Origin: Pseudomonadota bacterium | GTDB taxonomy: Bacteria; Pseudomonadota; Gammaproteobacteria; Burkholderiales; Burkholderiaceae_C | Length of the DNA: 64,000 nucleotides | Direction of reading: 5' to 3' | Assembly: GCA_021819435.1 (NCBI GenBank) | Contig: JAKARB010000018.1 | Span: 1 to 64,000, forward strand | In this document: positions 18,615 to 28,259 of the stretch, piece after piece | Layout of the letters: every line of letters starts with the position of its first letter | Position numbering within the stretch: the stretch's first letter is position 1 | Position numbers and translations under genes: made by a program | Notes under the pieces: model-generated | The model's database searches: none | What the model saw: only the letters and a program-made list of their open reading frames with translations | What the model was told of the DNA's origin: nothing

Positions 18615-19301
18615 TCAGGGCCGCCAGAGCAGGAAGTTGCGGTACAGGGCCAGGCCGTGTTCGGCGCTCTTTTCCGGGTGGAACTGCGTGGCGAAAATGT
18701 TATCCCGCGCCACGACGCTGGTAAAGCGAACCCCATACTCGGTTTCGCCCGCGCTGTGTTGGGCATTGTCCACACGAGCATGGTAGCTGTGAACGAAGTA
18801 GAACCAGCTTTCATCGGGGATGCCGGCCCAGCAGGGGTGGGGCTCACCACCCCAGACGCCCGAGTGGCGGCTCTGGCTGACGCGGTTCCAGCCCATTTGC
18901 GGCACCTTGTAGCGGCTGCCGTCGGGCTGGATCTGCCCCTCCAGGCGGAATTTCACGACCCGGCCGGGGATCAGGCCGAGGCCAGGCGTGTCTTGCTCTT
19001 CAGAGTGATCGAGCAACATCTGCATGCCCACGCACACGCCCATCAGCGGCTTGGCGGCAGCGGCATCGAGCACGGCGCCGAAGAGGTCGCCGCCATGGGC
19101 CTCGCGCAGTTCGCGCATGCAGTCGCGCATGGCACCCTGCCCGGGCAGCACAACACGTTCAGCGGCACGCACCACCTTGGGGTCATTGGTGACGACAACC
19201 TGGAAAGGCAGGTCGCGGGCAGCGTGCTCCACCGCCTGCGAAACGGACCGCAGGTTGCCCATGCCGTAGTCGATGACGGCGACAGTCGAGGTCTGGCTCA
19301 T
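18615..19301 (-). CDS. hisH: Imidazole glycerol phosphate synthase, glutamine amidotransferase subunit
   Basis: HisH is the class I glutaminase that feeds ammonia to HisF. The catalytic Cys is C90 in MGVCVGMQ, and the His/Glu pair is H208/E210 in ATQFHPEKS. Its oxyanion-strand region LPGQGAMRD is typical. At 228 residues it is slightly long because of an insertion around [14 protein letters not shown]. It follows hisB by 43 bp. The marC-like gene sometimes found between hisB and hisH is absent. Confidence 0.95.
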   Translation of the reverse strand: MSQTSTVAVIDYGMGNLRSVSQAVEHAARDLPFQVVVTNDPKVVRAAERVVLPGQGAMRDCMRELREAHGGDLFGAVLDAAAAKPLMGVCVGMQMLLDHSEEQDTPGLGLIPGRVVKFRLEGQIQPDGSRYKVPQMGWNRVSQSRHSGVWGGEPHPCWAGIPDESWFYFVHSYHARVDNAQHSAGETEYGVRFTSVVARDNIFATQFHPEKSAEHGLALYRNFLLWRP

Positions 19302-19344
19302 GGTTGGGAGGCGCGGCCGGGACAGCCACGCTCGGGGGCATCAC

Positions 19345-19956
19345 TCACAGCGAACCCTTGGTCGACGGGATGACACCGGCCATGCGGGGATCGAGCTCCA
19401 AGGCGCCACGCAAGGCGCGTGCGAAGGCCTTGAAGACGGTCTCGCACTGGTGGTGTGCGTTGGCGCCGCGCAGGTTGTCGATGTGCAGGGTGACACCGGC
19501 GTGGTTGACGAAGCCCTGGAAGAACTCGAAGGTTAGCTGGGTGTCGAAGCCGCCGATGCTGCCCGACGTGAAGGGCACGTGCATGGTCAGGCCCGGGCGA
19601 CCAGAGAAATCAACCACCACGCGCGAAAGCGCCTCGTCGAGCGGCACGTAAGCATGGCCATAACGGCGCAGGCCCTTCTTGTCGCCCACGGCCTTGGCGA
19701 CGGCCTGGCCCAAGGTGATGCCGACGTCTTCCACCGTGTGGTGGCCGTCGATGTGCAGGTCGCCCACCGCGTGGATGTCGAGGTCGATCAGCCCGTGGCG
19801 GGCGATCTGGTCAAGCATGTGGTCGAAGAAGCCGATGCCGGTGTGCAGCTTGGCCGTGCCATTGCCGTCGAGGTTGACGCGCACGGTGATCTGGGTTTCG
19901 GCGGTGTTGCGGGTGACTTCGGCTTGCCGCATGGCGGGGGCTGGTGTGGCAGACAT
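19345..19956 (-). CDS. hisB: Imidazoleglycerol-phosphate dehydratase
   Basis: HisB removes water from imidazole glycerol phosphate using two manganese ions. The metal-binding histidine motifs are [10 protein letters not shown] and ANAHHQCE, and the [14 protein letters not shown] segment is intact. It is monofunctional (203 residues), without the fused phosphatase of enteric bacteria. The start at 19956 (MSATPAP) is favoured. It is now the first gene downstream of the inverted hisC and starts 103 bp from it, divergently. Confidence 0.95.
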   Translation of the reverse strand: MSATPAPAMRQAEVTRNTAETQITVRVNLDGNGTAKLHTGIGFFDHMLDQIARHGLIDLDIHAVGDLHIDGHHTVEDVGITLGQAVAKAVGDKKGLRRYGHAYVPLDEALSRVVVDFSGRPGLTMHVPFTSGSIGGFDTQLTFEFFQGFVNHAGVTLHIDNLRGANAHHQCETVFKAFARALRGALELDPRMAGVIPSTKGSL

Positions 19957-19968
19957 AAGAAGGTGGCC

Positions 19969-19977
19969 ATGATAGCA
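19969..19977 (-). promoter_or_regulatory. Extended -10 promoter element ahead of hisB
   Basis: On the minus strand TGC-TATCAT (19977 to 19969) is a close match to an extended -10. The hexamer ends 12 bp before the hisB start, predicting a very short leader. No convincing -35 is seen. It lies in the 103-bp gap created between hisB and the divergently oriented hisC. Confidence 0.4.
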
Positions 19978-20059
19978 TCGTGGGCCCTCCTCCATCCCAG
20001 TCATCGCGGCGCTGCACAAACCCGCGCGGCATGCGTTTCCCCCTGGTTTCCCGCCTGTT

Positions 20060-21133
20060 ATGAGCCGCTTCTGGAGCGCCGTTGTCCACGGCCTGACCCC
20101 TTATGTCCCGGGCGAGCAGCCCAAGCTCGACAACCTGGTCAAGCTCAACACGAACGAGCATCCCTACGGCCCATCTCCCAAGGCCCTGGACGCGATCCGC
20201 TGCGCCACAAGCGACAGCCTGCGCCTGTACCCCGACCCGAACGGCGACGCCTTGAAAATCGCCCTGGCCAAGCGCTTTGGCGTGCAGGCCAAGCAGGTGT
20301 TCGTGGGCAATGGCTCCGACGAGGTGCTGGCCCATGCCTTCCAGGCTTTGCTCAAACATGACCGGGCGCTGTGGTTCCCGGACGTGACCTACAGCTTCTA
20401 CCCGGTGTATTGCGGCCTGTATGGCTTGGCGCACAAGGCCATCCCGCTGGCCGATGACTTCTCGATCCGCGTCGAAGACTACCTGCCTCGCAGCGGCGAC
20501 CGCGCTGGCGCCATCATCTTCCCGAACCCGAACGCGCCCACAGGCCGCCTGTTGACGCTGGCCGAGGTGGAGCAGATCGTGGCTGGCAACCCAGATGCCG
20601 TGGTGCTGGTGGACGAGGCCTATGTGGACTTCGGCGGCGAAAGCGCCGTCACCCTGGTGGACCGCCACCCCAACTTGCTGGTGGTGCACACGTTCTCGAA
20701 GAGCCGCTCGCTGGCAGGGCTGCGCGTGGGCTACGCCATCGGGCATGCCGACCTGATCGAGGGGCTGGAGCGCGTGAAGAACAGTTTCAACTCCTACCCG
20801 CTGGACCGCCTGGCCTTGGCCGGCGCCGTCGCTTCCGTCGAGGACGAGGCCTTCTTCCAGGAAAGCTGCCGCAAGGTCATCGCCACGCGCGAGACGCTGG
20901 TGGCACAGATGCAGGCGCTGGGCTTCGAGGTGCTGCCGTCGGCCGCCAACTTCGTCTTCGCCCGCCACCCGCGACGTGACGGCGGCGAGTTGGCTGCGGC
21001 GCTGAGGCAGCGCGCCATCATCGTGCGTCACTTCAAACAGGCACGCATCGATCAGTTCCTGCGCATCACCGTGGGCACGGACGAGCAGTGCGCCAAGCTG
21101 GTGGCGGCCCTGGGCGAGATCCTGTCCGCCTGA
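20060..21133 (+). CDS. hisC: Histidinol-phosphate aminotransferase
   Basis: HisC is a PLP-dependent fold-type I transaminase that makes histidinol phosphate. The PLP lysine is K214 in [16 protein letters not shown]. The cofactor-binding segments [15 protein letters not shown] and VDEAYVDF are present, and the N-terminal [13 protein letters not shown] is intact. It has 357 residues and is not truncated. The striking point is orientation: hisD lies at its 3' end and hisB at its 5' end, in the usual neighbourhood, but both are on the other strand. It must have its own promoter in the 103-bp gap to hisB. No clear Shine-Dalgarno sequence is seen. Confidence 0.96.
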   Translation: MSRFWSAVVHGLTPYVPGEQPKLDNLVKLNTNEHPYGPSPKALDAIRCATSDSLRLYPDPNGDALKIALAKRFGVQAKQVFVGNGSDEVLAHAFQALLKHDRALWFPDVTYSFYPVYCGLYGLAHKAIPLADDFSIRVEDYLPRSGDRAGAIIFPNPNAPTGRLLTLAEVEQIVAGNPDAVVLVDEAYVDFGGESAVTLVDRHPNLLVVHTFSKSRSLAGLRVGYAIGHADLIEGLERVKNSFNSYPLDRLALAGAVASVEDEAFFQESCRKVIATRETLVAQMQALGFEVLPSAANFVFARHPRRDGGELAAALRQRAIIVRHFKQARIDQFLRITVGTDEQCAKLVAALGEILSA

Positions 21134-21219
21134 AATCGATCAGGCCCCTGTCGCGTGAGGGGCAAGGGTCTGCTTGAAGCGCATGGCGGGCATGGCGGGA
21201 CCATCGGCCCCGCCTGGCT

Positions 21220-22566
21220 TCACGGCTTCTTGAGCCGGAATTCGGCGGCCTGGGCATGGGCCTGCAGGCCCTCGCCGTAGGCCAGCACGGCGGCGGTCTT
21301 GCCCAGCACCTGGGCGCCAGCTTCGCTCACCTCGATCAGGCTGGAGCGCTTCTGGAAGTCGTACACGCCCAAGGGCGAGGAGAAGCGCGCCGTGCCCGAA
21401 GTGGGCAGCACGTGGTTGGGGCCGGCGCAGTAGTCGCCCAGGCTTTCGCTGGTGTAGGCACCCAGGAAGATGGCGCCGGCGTGCTTGAGCAGCGGCTCCC
21501 ACTTGTGCGGCTCGTGGCTGCTGACTTCGAGGTGCTCGGGCGCGATGCGGTTGCTGATCTCGCAGGCCTCTTCCATGCTGCGCGTGAGGATCAGCGCGCC
21601 ACGGCCTTCCAGCGAGGCGCGGATGATGTCGGCGCGCGGCATGGTGGGCAGCAGGCGGTCGATCTCGGCTTGCACCTTGGCGATGTAGCCCGCATCGGGG
21701 CACAGCAGGATGCTCTGCGCGAGCTCGTCGTGCTCGGCCTGGCTGAAGAGGTCCATGGCCACCCAGTCGGGCGGCGTGGAGCCATCGGCCAGCACCAGGA
21801 TCTCGCTGGGGCCGGCGATCATGTCGATGCCGACGGTGCCGAACACGTGCTTCTTGGCGCTGGCCACGTAGGCGTTGCCGGGGCCGGTGATCTTGTCGAC
21901 CTTCGGGACGGTGGCGGTGCCATACGCCAGCGCGGCCACGGCCTGGGCGCCGCCGATGGTGAAGGCGCGAGTCACGCCAGCCACGTAGGCGGCGGCCAGC
22001 ACCAGCGGGTTCTTCTCGCCACGCGGGTCCTTCGACGAGCCATCCCTGCGGGCAGGCGTGGGCACGACCATGATGATCTCGCCGACGCCGGCCACGTGGG
22101 CGGGGATGGCGTTCATCAGCACCGACGAGGGGTAAGCCGCCTTGCCGCCGGGCACGTAGATGCCGACGCGGTCGAGCGGCGTGACCTTTTGTCCCAGCAG
22201 GGTGCCGTCTTCGTCGCGGTATTGCCAGCTCTGGCCGCAGGCTTCCTTCTGGCGCTCGTGGTAGCTGCGCACGCGGCGGGCGGCGTTTTCCAGGGCTTCG
22301 CGCTGGGCGGTGGGCAGGCTGTCGAAGGCGGCCTTGAGTTCGGCCTGGGTGAGCTCGAGCTCGGCCATGGCCTGCGCCGGCACCTGGTCGAAGCGGGCCG
22401 TGTATTCGAGCACGGCGGCGTCGCCACGCTGGCGCACGTCGGCCAGGATGTCGGCCACGCGTTGTTCGATGGCCGTGTCGGTTTCAGCCGACCAATGCAG
22501 CACCTTCTGGAAGGCGGCGTCGAAGTCGGGCTGGGTGGTGGCGAGGTGACGGATCTGAACGGTCAT
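21220..22566 (-). CDS. hisD: Histidinol dehydrogenase
   Basis: HisD oxidises histidinol to histidine in two NAD-dependent steps with a zinc ion. The signature [16 protein letters not shown] is followed by [16 protein letters not shown] and [11 protein letters not shown], which holds metal and substrate ligands. A second His cluster appears in [20 protein letters not shown]. It is 448 residues, full length. It lies 12 bp after hisG. Its stop at 21220 faces the stop of the inverted hisC at 21133. Confidence 0.96.
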   Translation of the reverse strand: MTVQIRHLATTQPDFDAAFQKVLHWSAETDTAIEQRVADILADVRQRGDAAVLEYTARFDQVPAQAMAELELTQAELKAAFDSLPTAQREALENAARRVRSYHERQKEACGQSWQYRDEDGTLLGQKVTPLDRVGIYVPGGKAAYPSSVLMNAIPAHVAGVGEIIMVVPTPARRDGSSKDPRGEKNPLVLAAAYVAGVTRAFTIGGAQAVAALAYGTATVPKVDKITGPGNAYVASAKKHVFGTVGIDMIAGPSEILVLADGSTPPDWVAMDLFSQAEHDELAQSILLCPDAGYIAKVQAEIDRLLPTMPRADIIRASLEGRGALILTRSMEEACEISNRIAPEHLEVSSHEPHKWEPLLKHAGAIFLGAYTSESLGDYCAGPNHVLPTSGTARFSSPLGVYDFQKRSSLIEVSEAGAQVLGKTAAVLAYGEGLQAHAQAAEFRLKKP

Positions 22567-22578
22567 GGCCTGACGATT

Positions 22579-23235
22579 TTAGAAAGCCGGGATCGCTGAC
22601 TCGAACGCATCGATCAGGCCGCGGATGGCCTCGCGCTTGAGCTTGAGCGAAGCCTGGTTGACCACCAGGCGCGAACTGATCTGCATGATCTCCTCGACCT
22701 CGACCAGCTTGTTGGCCTTGAGCGTGTTGCCGGTCGAGACCAAGTCGACGATGGCGTCGGCCAGGCCCGTCAGCGGCGCCAGCTCCATCGAACCGTACAG
22801 CTTGATGAGGTCGACGTGCACGCCCTTGTTGGCGAAGTGCTCGCGGGCGATGCTGGTGTATTTCGTGGCCACGCGGATGCGGGCACCCTGCTTCACGGCG
22901 GCTTCGTAGTCGAAGTCGGCGCGCACGGCCACGCTCATGCGGCACTTGGCGATGTTCAGGTCGAGCGGCTGGTAGAGGCCATCGCTGCCGTCCAGGCTGC
23001 CCGCGTGCTCGATGAGGATGTCCTTGCCGGCCACGCCGATGTCGGCCCCTCCGTGCTGCACGTAGGTGGGCACGTCGGTGGCGCGCACCAGCACCACGCG
23101 CACGTCGTCGCGATTGGTGGGCAGGATCAGCTTGCGCGACTTTTCAGGGTCTTCGAGCACTTGGATGCCGGCGGCGGCCAGCAGCGGCAGGGTCTCTTCG
23201 AAGATGCGGCCTTTGGACAAAGCGAGGGTAATCAT
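22579..23235 (-). CDS. hisG: ATP phosphoribosyltransferase, short form
   Basis: HisG catalyses the first committed step, joining ATP and PRPP. At 218 residues it is the short form, which lacks the C-terminal regulatory domain. Short HisG proteins require the tRNA-synthetase-like partner HisZ for activity and feedback control. No hisZ is in this window. It begins [19 protein letters not shown] and carries the PRPP-binding segment [19 protein letters not shown]. It lies between murA (114-bp gap with a palindromic element) and hisD (12-bp gap). Confidence 0.95.
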   Translation of the reverse strand: MITLALSKGRIFEETLPLLAAAGIQVLEDPEKSRKLILPTNRDDVRVVLVRATDVPTYVQHGGADIGVAGKDILIEHAGSLDGSDGLYQPLDLNIAKCRMSVAVRADFDYEAAVKQGARIRVATKYTSIAREHFANKGVHVDLIKLYGSMELAPLTGLADAIVDLVSTGNTLKANKLVEVEEIMQISSRLVVNQASLKLKREAIRGLIDAFESAIPAF

Positions 23236-23303
23236 GGCTATGGTCTGGTCTGGTGCATCGGCCCGATCAAGCGGACACCGCAGATCTGGCTTCGCCAGGC
23301 TGC

Positions 23304-23348
23304 TGGTGTCGCCCCCTCGAGGGGGCGCGCGAAGCGCGTAGGGGGTGG
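23304..23348. repeat. REP-like palindromic element between murA and hisG
   Basis: A perfect 18-bp palindrome CGCCCCCTCGAGGGGGCG (23310-23327) is followed by a second small hairpin, CGCGC-GAA-GCGCG (23326-23338), and then TAGGGGGTGG. I recall intergenic elements of this composition scattered through Burkholderiales genomes. It directly follows the hisG start region and precedes the murA stop. It may act as a terminator or mRNA-stabilising hairpin after murA. Only one copy is seen here. Confidence 0.5.
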
Positions 23349-23349
23349 G

Positions 23350-24717
<1,368 letters not shown>

Positions 24718-24735
24718 TCAGGCCTTGAACGCGCT

Positions 24736-24981
24736 TCAGCCCTGCTGCGACCATTCGGCCGGGGTCAGGGTCTTCATCGACAGGGCGTGGATCTCAGCGC
24801 GCATTCTATCGCCCAGGGCTTGGTAAACCCGCTGGTGGCGGGCGACCCGGTTCTTTCCTTCGAACTCGGCCGAGACGATCGTGGCGAAGAAGTGCTGGCC
24901 ATCGCCCTCCACGCTCAGGTGGGTGCAAGGCAGGCCGGCAGCGATGTACTGCTGGACGAGGTCGGGCGTGGGATTGGCCAT
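24736..24981 (-). CDS. BolA family protein, IbaG/YrbA-like
   Basis: This is a small BolA-fold protein (81 residues). Family members work with monothiol glutaredoxins in iron-sulfur cluster handling. The conserved core includes HLSVEGDGQHFFATIVS, the FEGKNRVARHQRVYQAL segment and an invariant histidine in AEIHALSMKTLTPAEW. Its position between an ABC exporter and murA matches the yrbA/ibaG locus of other proteobacteria. Confidence 0.9.
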   Translation of the reverse strand: MANPTPDLVQQYIAAGLPCTHLSVEGDGQHFFATIVSAEFEGKNRVARHQRVYQALGDRMRAEIHALSMKTLTPAEWSQQG

Positions 24982-25066
24982 GGTGGACTCGGGCGTGTGA
25001 GCAGGTTGAACGAAGATGGGGCGCGGGAATCGAGGGCGAGGCGGTATGGCGGTGTTGAGGCCGGCC

Positions 25067-25843
25067 TCAATGACGGATCTTGTAGCCGGTCTTCAGCAGG
25101 CGCAAGGCCAAACCGGCGACCAAGGCTGTCGCACAGCCGACCACGCCCAGGCTGATCCAGGGGCTGACATCGCTTTGGCCAAAGAAACCGTGACGGAAGC
25201 CGTCGATCAGGTAGAAAAAGGGGTTCAGGCGCGAAACGCCATGCCAGAACGGCGGCAGCGAGTGCACGGAATAGAACACGCCCGAGAGGAAGGTCATGGG
25301 CAGGATGATGAAATTCTGGAAGGCCGCCATCTGGTCGAACTTGTCGGCCCACAGGCCAGCGATCAGGCCCAGCGAGCCCAGCAGGCAGCCGCCCAGCAGG
25401 CCGAATGCCAGCGCCCACAGCGGCTGGGCGAACTGCGGCGGCGTGAACCACAAAGTGGCCAGCCACACGCCAGTGCCCACCAGCAGGCCGCGCACCAGCG
25501 ATGCCCCCACGTAGGCCAGGAACCAGGCGCGGTGCGACAGCGGCGTCAGCAACACGAAGACGAGGTTGCCGGTGATCTTGCTTTGGATGAGCGACGAAGA
25601 GCTGTTGGCGAATGCGTTCTGCAACAGCGACATCATCACCAGCCCGGGCACCAGGAAAGCGGTGTAGCCCACGCCCTTGTAGACCTGGACATGGTCTTCG
25701 AGCACGTGGCCGAAGATCAGCAGGTAGAGCACGGCCGTGAGCACGGGGGCGCCCACCGTCTGGAAGCTGACCTTCCAAAAGCGCAGCACCTCCTTGGTGA
25801 ACAGCGGGCGGGCGCCCTGGAAGGAATCGCGCCAGTTCATCAT
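25067..25843 (-). CDS. ABC-2 type transporter permease (YadH-like)
   Basis: This is the membrane subunit of an ABC-2 family exporter. Six hydrophobic segments are spread over 258 residues, with the ABC-2 signature region NFIILPMTFLSGVFYSVHSL before the last two helices. The start is one of two tandem ATG codons (25843 or 25840) preceded by GGGAGG. It overlaps the end of the ATPase gene by 4 bp, indicating coupled translation. The substrate is unknown. The ATPase/permease pair next to bolA-murA is a conserved betaproteobacterial arrangement, often beside Mla-type lipid transport genes, which are not seen here. Confidence 0.9.
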   Translation of the reverse strand: MMNWRDSFQGARPLFTKEVLRFWKVSFQTVGAPVLTAVLYLLIFGHVLEDHVQVYKGVGYTAFLVPGLVMMSLLQNAFANSSSSLIQSKITGNLVFVLLTPLSHRAWFLAYVGASLVRGLLVGTGVWLATLWFTPPQFAQPLWALAFGLLGGCLLGSLGLIAGLWADKFDQMAAFQNFIILPMTFLSGVFYSVHSLPPFWHGVSRLNPFFYLIDGFRHGFFGQSDVSPWISLGVVGCATALVAGLALRLLKTGYKIRH

Positions 25844-26823
25844 GCCGCCCTCCCCGCGCCATCGGCGGTCATGGGTGCGGCCCCCTCCCCAGCTGCGCCA
25901 ACGGCCGGCGGAGGCGGCGTCAGCCGGCCCTGCATGATGGCCAGGAAGATGTCCTCCAGGTCGGCGCGACCGATCTCCAGGTCTTCGATGGTGCAACCTG
26001 CTTGCCGAAGCATGGCCAGGCTCTGCTCGACCTCTGCCGCGTCGTGCGCCGTGAGCTGCACGATGCGGCCAGTGACACGGGCACGGGCCGCCAGCTCGGG
26101 CGGCAAGGCGGCGTCGGTCTTGAAGCGCAACATGGTCGAGGCCGTGCCCGCCAGCAAGGCCGAGGTGCGGTCGAGCGCCACCAGTTGCCCTTGCTTGAGC
26201 ATGCCGATGCGGTGGCACAGGGCCTCGGCCTCTTCGAGGTAGTGGGTGGTCAGCAGCACCGTGTGGCCGGCCTTGTTGAGCTTGGCGATGAACTGCCACA
26301 GCGTCTGGCGCAGCTCGACGTCCACCCCGGCGGTCGGCTCGTCGAGCACGATCACAGGCGGGCGATGCACCAGCGCCTGCGCGACCAGCACGCGCCGTTT
26401 CATGCCGCCGGAGAGCTGCCGCATGTTCGCCTCGGCCTTGTCGGCCAGGCCCAGGTTGGCCAGCAGCTCGTCGATCCAGTCGTCGTTGCGACGCAGGCCG
26501 AAGTAGGCGCTCTGGATGCGCAGCGTTTCACGCACCGAAAAGAAGGGGTCGAAGACCAGCTCCTGCGGGACCACGCCCAGCGCGCGGCGGGCGTCGGCGT
26601 AGTCGCTCACCACGTCGTGCCCCTGCACGGTGACCCGGCCCGAGGTGGCGCGGCTGAGGCCCGCCAGGATGCTGATGAGGGTGGTCTTGCCCGCGCCGTT
26701 GGGGCCCAGGAGGCCGAAGAATTCGCCCGGCTGGATGTCGAAGCTGACGCCCTGGAGGGCGCGCACCTCGCGTCCGGCGGAGGAAAAGGTCTTGGTGACG
26801 TGCTGGAAGGAAACGGCGCTCAT
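25840..26823 (-). CDS. ABC transporter ATP-binding protein (YadG-like)
   Basis: This is the nucleotide-binding subunit for the adjacent ABC-2 permease. Walker A is GPNGAGKTTLI, the signature is LSGGMKRR, Walker B is VIVLDEPTAGVD, and the switch His is in LTTHYLEEAEAL. The C-terminal third (about residues 225-327) is a proline- and alanine-rich extension ending at the permease start. The start at 26823 (MSAVSFQHV) gives 327 residues. Confidence 0.93.
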   Translation of the reverse strand: MSAVSFQHVTKTFSSAGREVRALQGVSFDIQPGEFFGLLGPNGAGKTTLISILAGLSRATSGRVTVQGHDVVSDYADARRALGVVPQELVFDPFFSVRETLRIQSAYFGLRRNDDWIDELLANLGLADKAEANMRQLSGGMKRRVLVAQALVHRPPVIVLDEPTAGVDVELRQTLWQFIAKLNKAGHTVLLTTHYLEEAEALCHRIGMLKQGQLVALDRTSALLAGTASTMLRFKTDAALPPELAARARVTGRIVQLTAHDAAEVEQSLAMLRQAGCTIEDLEIGRADLEDIFLAIMQGRLTPPPPAVGAAGEGAAPMTADGAGRAA

Positions 26824-27002
26824 GGAGCGGAAGATTGTACGGAGCACCCCAAGGTGACGTTGGGCAGGGGACATTGCGGCCCTGCTTTGAGGGGGCAGGT
26901 GCACATCGAGCCACGTTCAACGGGCGCTAACATTCGGCGCACCCATCAACTGGCGGCCGCAACCGGAACGCGCCGCCCCATTGCCACAACGAGGAGACCG
27001 AC

Positions 27003-27260
27003 ATGTCCGACCTGCAAGCCCGTTTCGAGAAGGCCCTGGCCGATTCCAAGCTGCTGCCCGCCAAGCCCGATAACAACACCCTGCTGAAGATCTACTCGCT
27101 GTACAAGCAAGGCAGCGTGGGCGATGTGCAGGGCGACCGCCCCGGCATGATGGATTTCGTCGGCCGCGCCAAGTACGACGCCTGGGCCGAGCTGAAAGGC
27201 AAGTCCCAGGACGCCGCCAAGCAGGCCTACATCGACCTGATCGAATCGCTCAAGCCCTGA
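27003..27260 (+). CDS. Acyl-CoA-binding protein
   Basis: This is a four-helix acyl-CoA-binding protein of 85 residues that would bind long-chain acyl-CoA esters in the cytoplasm. The family pattern is clear: KIYSLYKQGSVGDVQGDRPG followed by RAKYDAWAELKGKS and a late Tyr in AKQAYIDLIE. A GAGGAG site precedes the ATG by 8 bp. These proteins are common in eukaryotes and patchy in bacteria. The gene is convergent, by only 3 bp, with a polyhydroxyalkanoate-system protein, which suggests a link to acyl-CoA or storage-polymer metabolism. Confidence 0.93.
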   Translation: MSDLQARFEKALADSKLLPAKPDNNTLLKIYSLYKQGSVGDVQGDRPGMMDFVGRAKYDAWAELKGKSQDAAKQAYIDLIESLKP

Positions 27261-27263
27261 GCC

Positions 27264-27569
27264 TCAAGCCAGCCCCTGGGCCTTCTCGATGATGCGGCCC
27301 AGGCTCTTGTTGACCTCGGCCTCGATCATGGGCTTGAGGGGCGCCATCATCATGCCGAGCTTGATCTTCAAGTCGAACTCGGTGCCCGAGACCTGCATCG
27401 TGCCCTTGACGCCCATGCGTTCGAACGTGATGGTGTCCTGATCGGCGCCTTCCTGGTGATCGCAGCTCAGGCCCAACTGCCCCGCCGCGCCCGCGACCCA
27501 TTCCTTGGCCAGTGCACGGGCCTTATCCAGGCCCAGCGTGTGCGATCGCTGGTAATTGATCTCGCTCAT
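27264..27569 (-). CDS. Polyhydroxyalkanoic acid system family protein
   Basis: This is a small cytoplasmic protein (101 residues) matching the family recalled as PHA granule-region or polyhydroxyalkanoic acid system proteins. Features are the opening INYQRSHTLGLDKARALAKE, a central beta region (TITFERMGVKGTMQVSGTEF) and the glycine/methionine-rich LKIKLGMMMAPLKPMIEAEV. Its exact role is not defined. The start at 27569 is supported by GGAG upstream. It is convergent with the acyl-CoA-binding protein gene. Confidence 0.8.
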   Translation of the reverse strand: MSEINYQRSHTLGLDKARALAKEWVAGAAGQLGLSCDHQEGADQDTITFERMGVKGTMQVSGTEFDLKIKLGMMMAPLKPMIEAEVNKSLGRIIEKAQGLA

Positions 27570-27620
27570 GGGGGTCTCCTCGGGTGGGGCGCACACGGCG
27601 TCGCGCCCCCGAAGGCGCCA

Positions 27621-28259
27621 CTATAAGTAACTTCTGACCCTATGGAGCGAGGGGTCCGCGCTCTGCTCGCATTCGCGCACGATGCGGGTCAGGCAGGCAT
27701 CCGCCTGCACAGGGCCAAGCCATTGCGCGAGCATCACGTAGGCCGCGTTGATGAGGCTGGTGCCGGCCCCACGCGCAGGCCACTCGCCCATCAGGTTCGC
27801 GCCGTGCGCGTGGATCCAGCTCAACGCTCGCTGCTGTTGCACGGCGCTCAGGCGCGATTGGCTGACATGCTGGGCCAGACCTTGCCGCCATCGCACCGCC
27901 AGAAAGGCCGGCCCGAGCGCGCGCTCCACGTGGCGCTCCATTGCGTGGATGATGACCTGGACGACCCGCGCGTCCTGGCTCGGCGCAACGGGCGACGCCA
28001 CCTGCACGGCCGGTGCGCCCGATGCCAGGCGCTGCAGGGAACGGATGATCTGCAGGTGGATTTCCGCCTCCCGGCCCTGCAGGTTGAATTGCTGGGCCAC
28101 CTGGCGGCAGTAGCGGCTCAAGCCCGCCAGGCTGGTCTGCCCGGCCGATGTCGGCGACATGGGCTGCCACAAGGCCGCCGCCTGCCTGGCGGCCTCGGGT
28201 TCGAGGTAGGTGCCCAACACCTGCTGCACGGCCGCGATGGCCAGGTCTTGCTCAGCCAT
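27621..28259 (-). CDS. Uncharacterised protein translationally coupled to amtB
   Basis: I do not recognise this 212-residue protein. It appears soluble and alpha-helical, rich in Gln, Ala and Arg, with no signal peptide or membrane helix. Its sequence suggests two helical segments (about residues 1-75 and 95-205) joined by an Ala/Pro/Val linker, and it contains many His residues. Its ATG lies inside the last codons of amtB (8-bp overlap, ATGGCTGA), so it is almost certainly cotranslated with the ammonium transporter. A role in AmtB regulation or nitrogen signalling is a guess from position only. Confidence 0.7.
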   Translation of the reverse strand: MAEQDLAIAAVQQVLGTYLEPEAARQAAALWQPMSPTSAGQTSLAGLSRYCRQVAQQFNLQGREAEIHLQIIRSLQRLASGAPAVQVASPVAPSQDARVVQVIIHAMERHVERALGPAFLAVRWRQGLAQHVSQSRLSAVQQQRALSWIHAHGANLMGEWPARGAGTSLINAAYVMLAQWLGPVQADACLTRIVRECEQSADPSLHRVRSYL

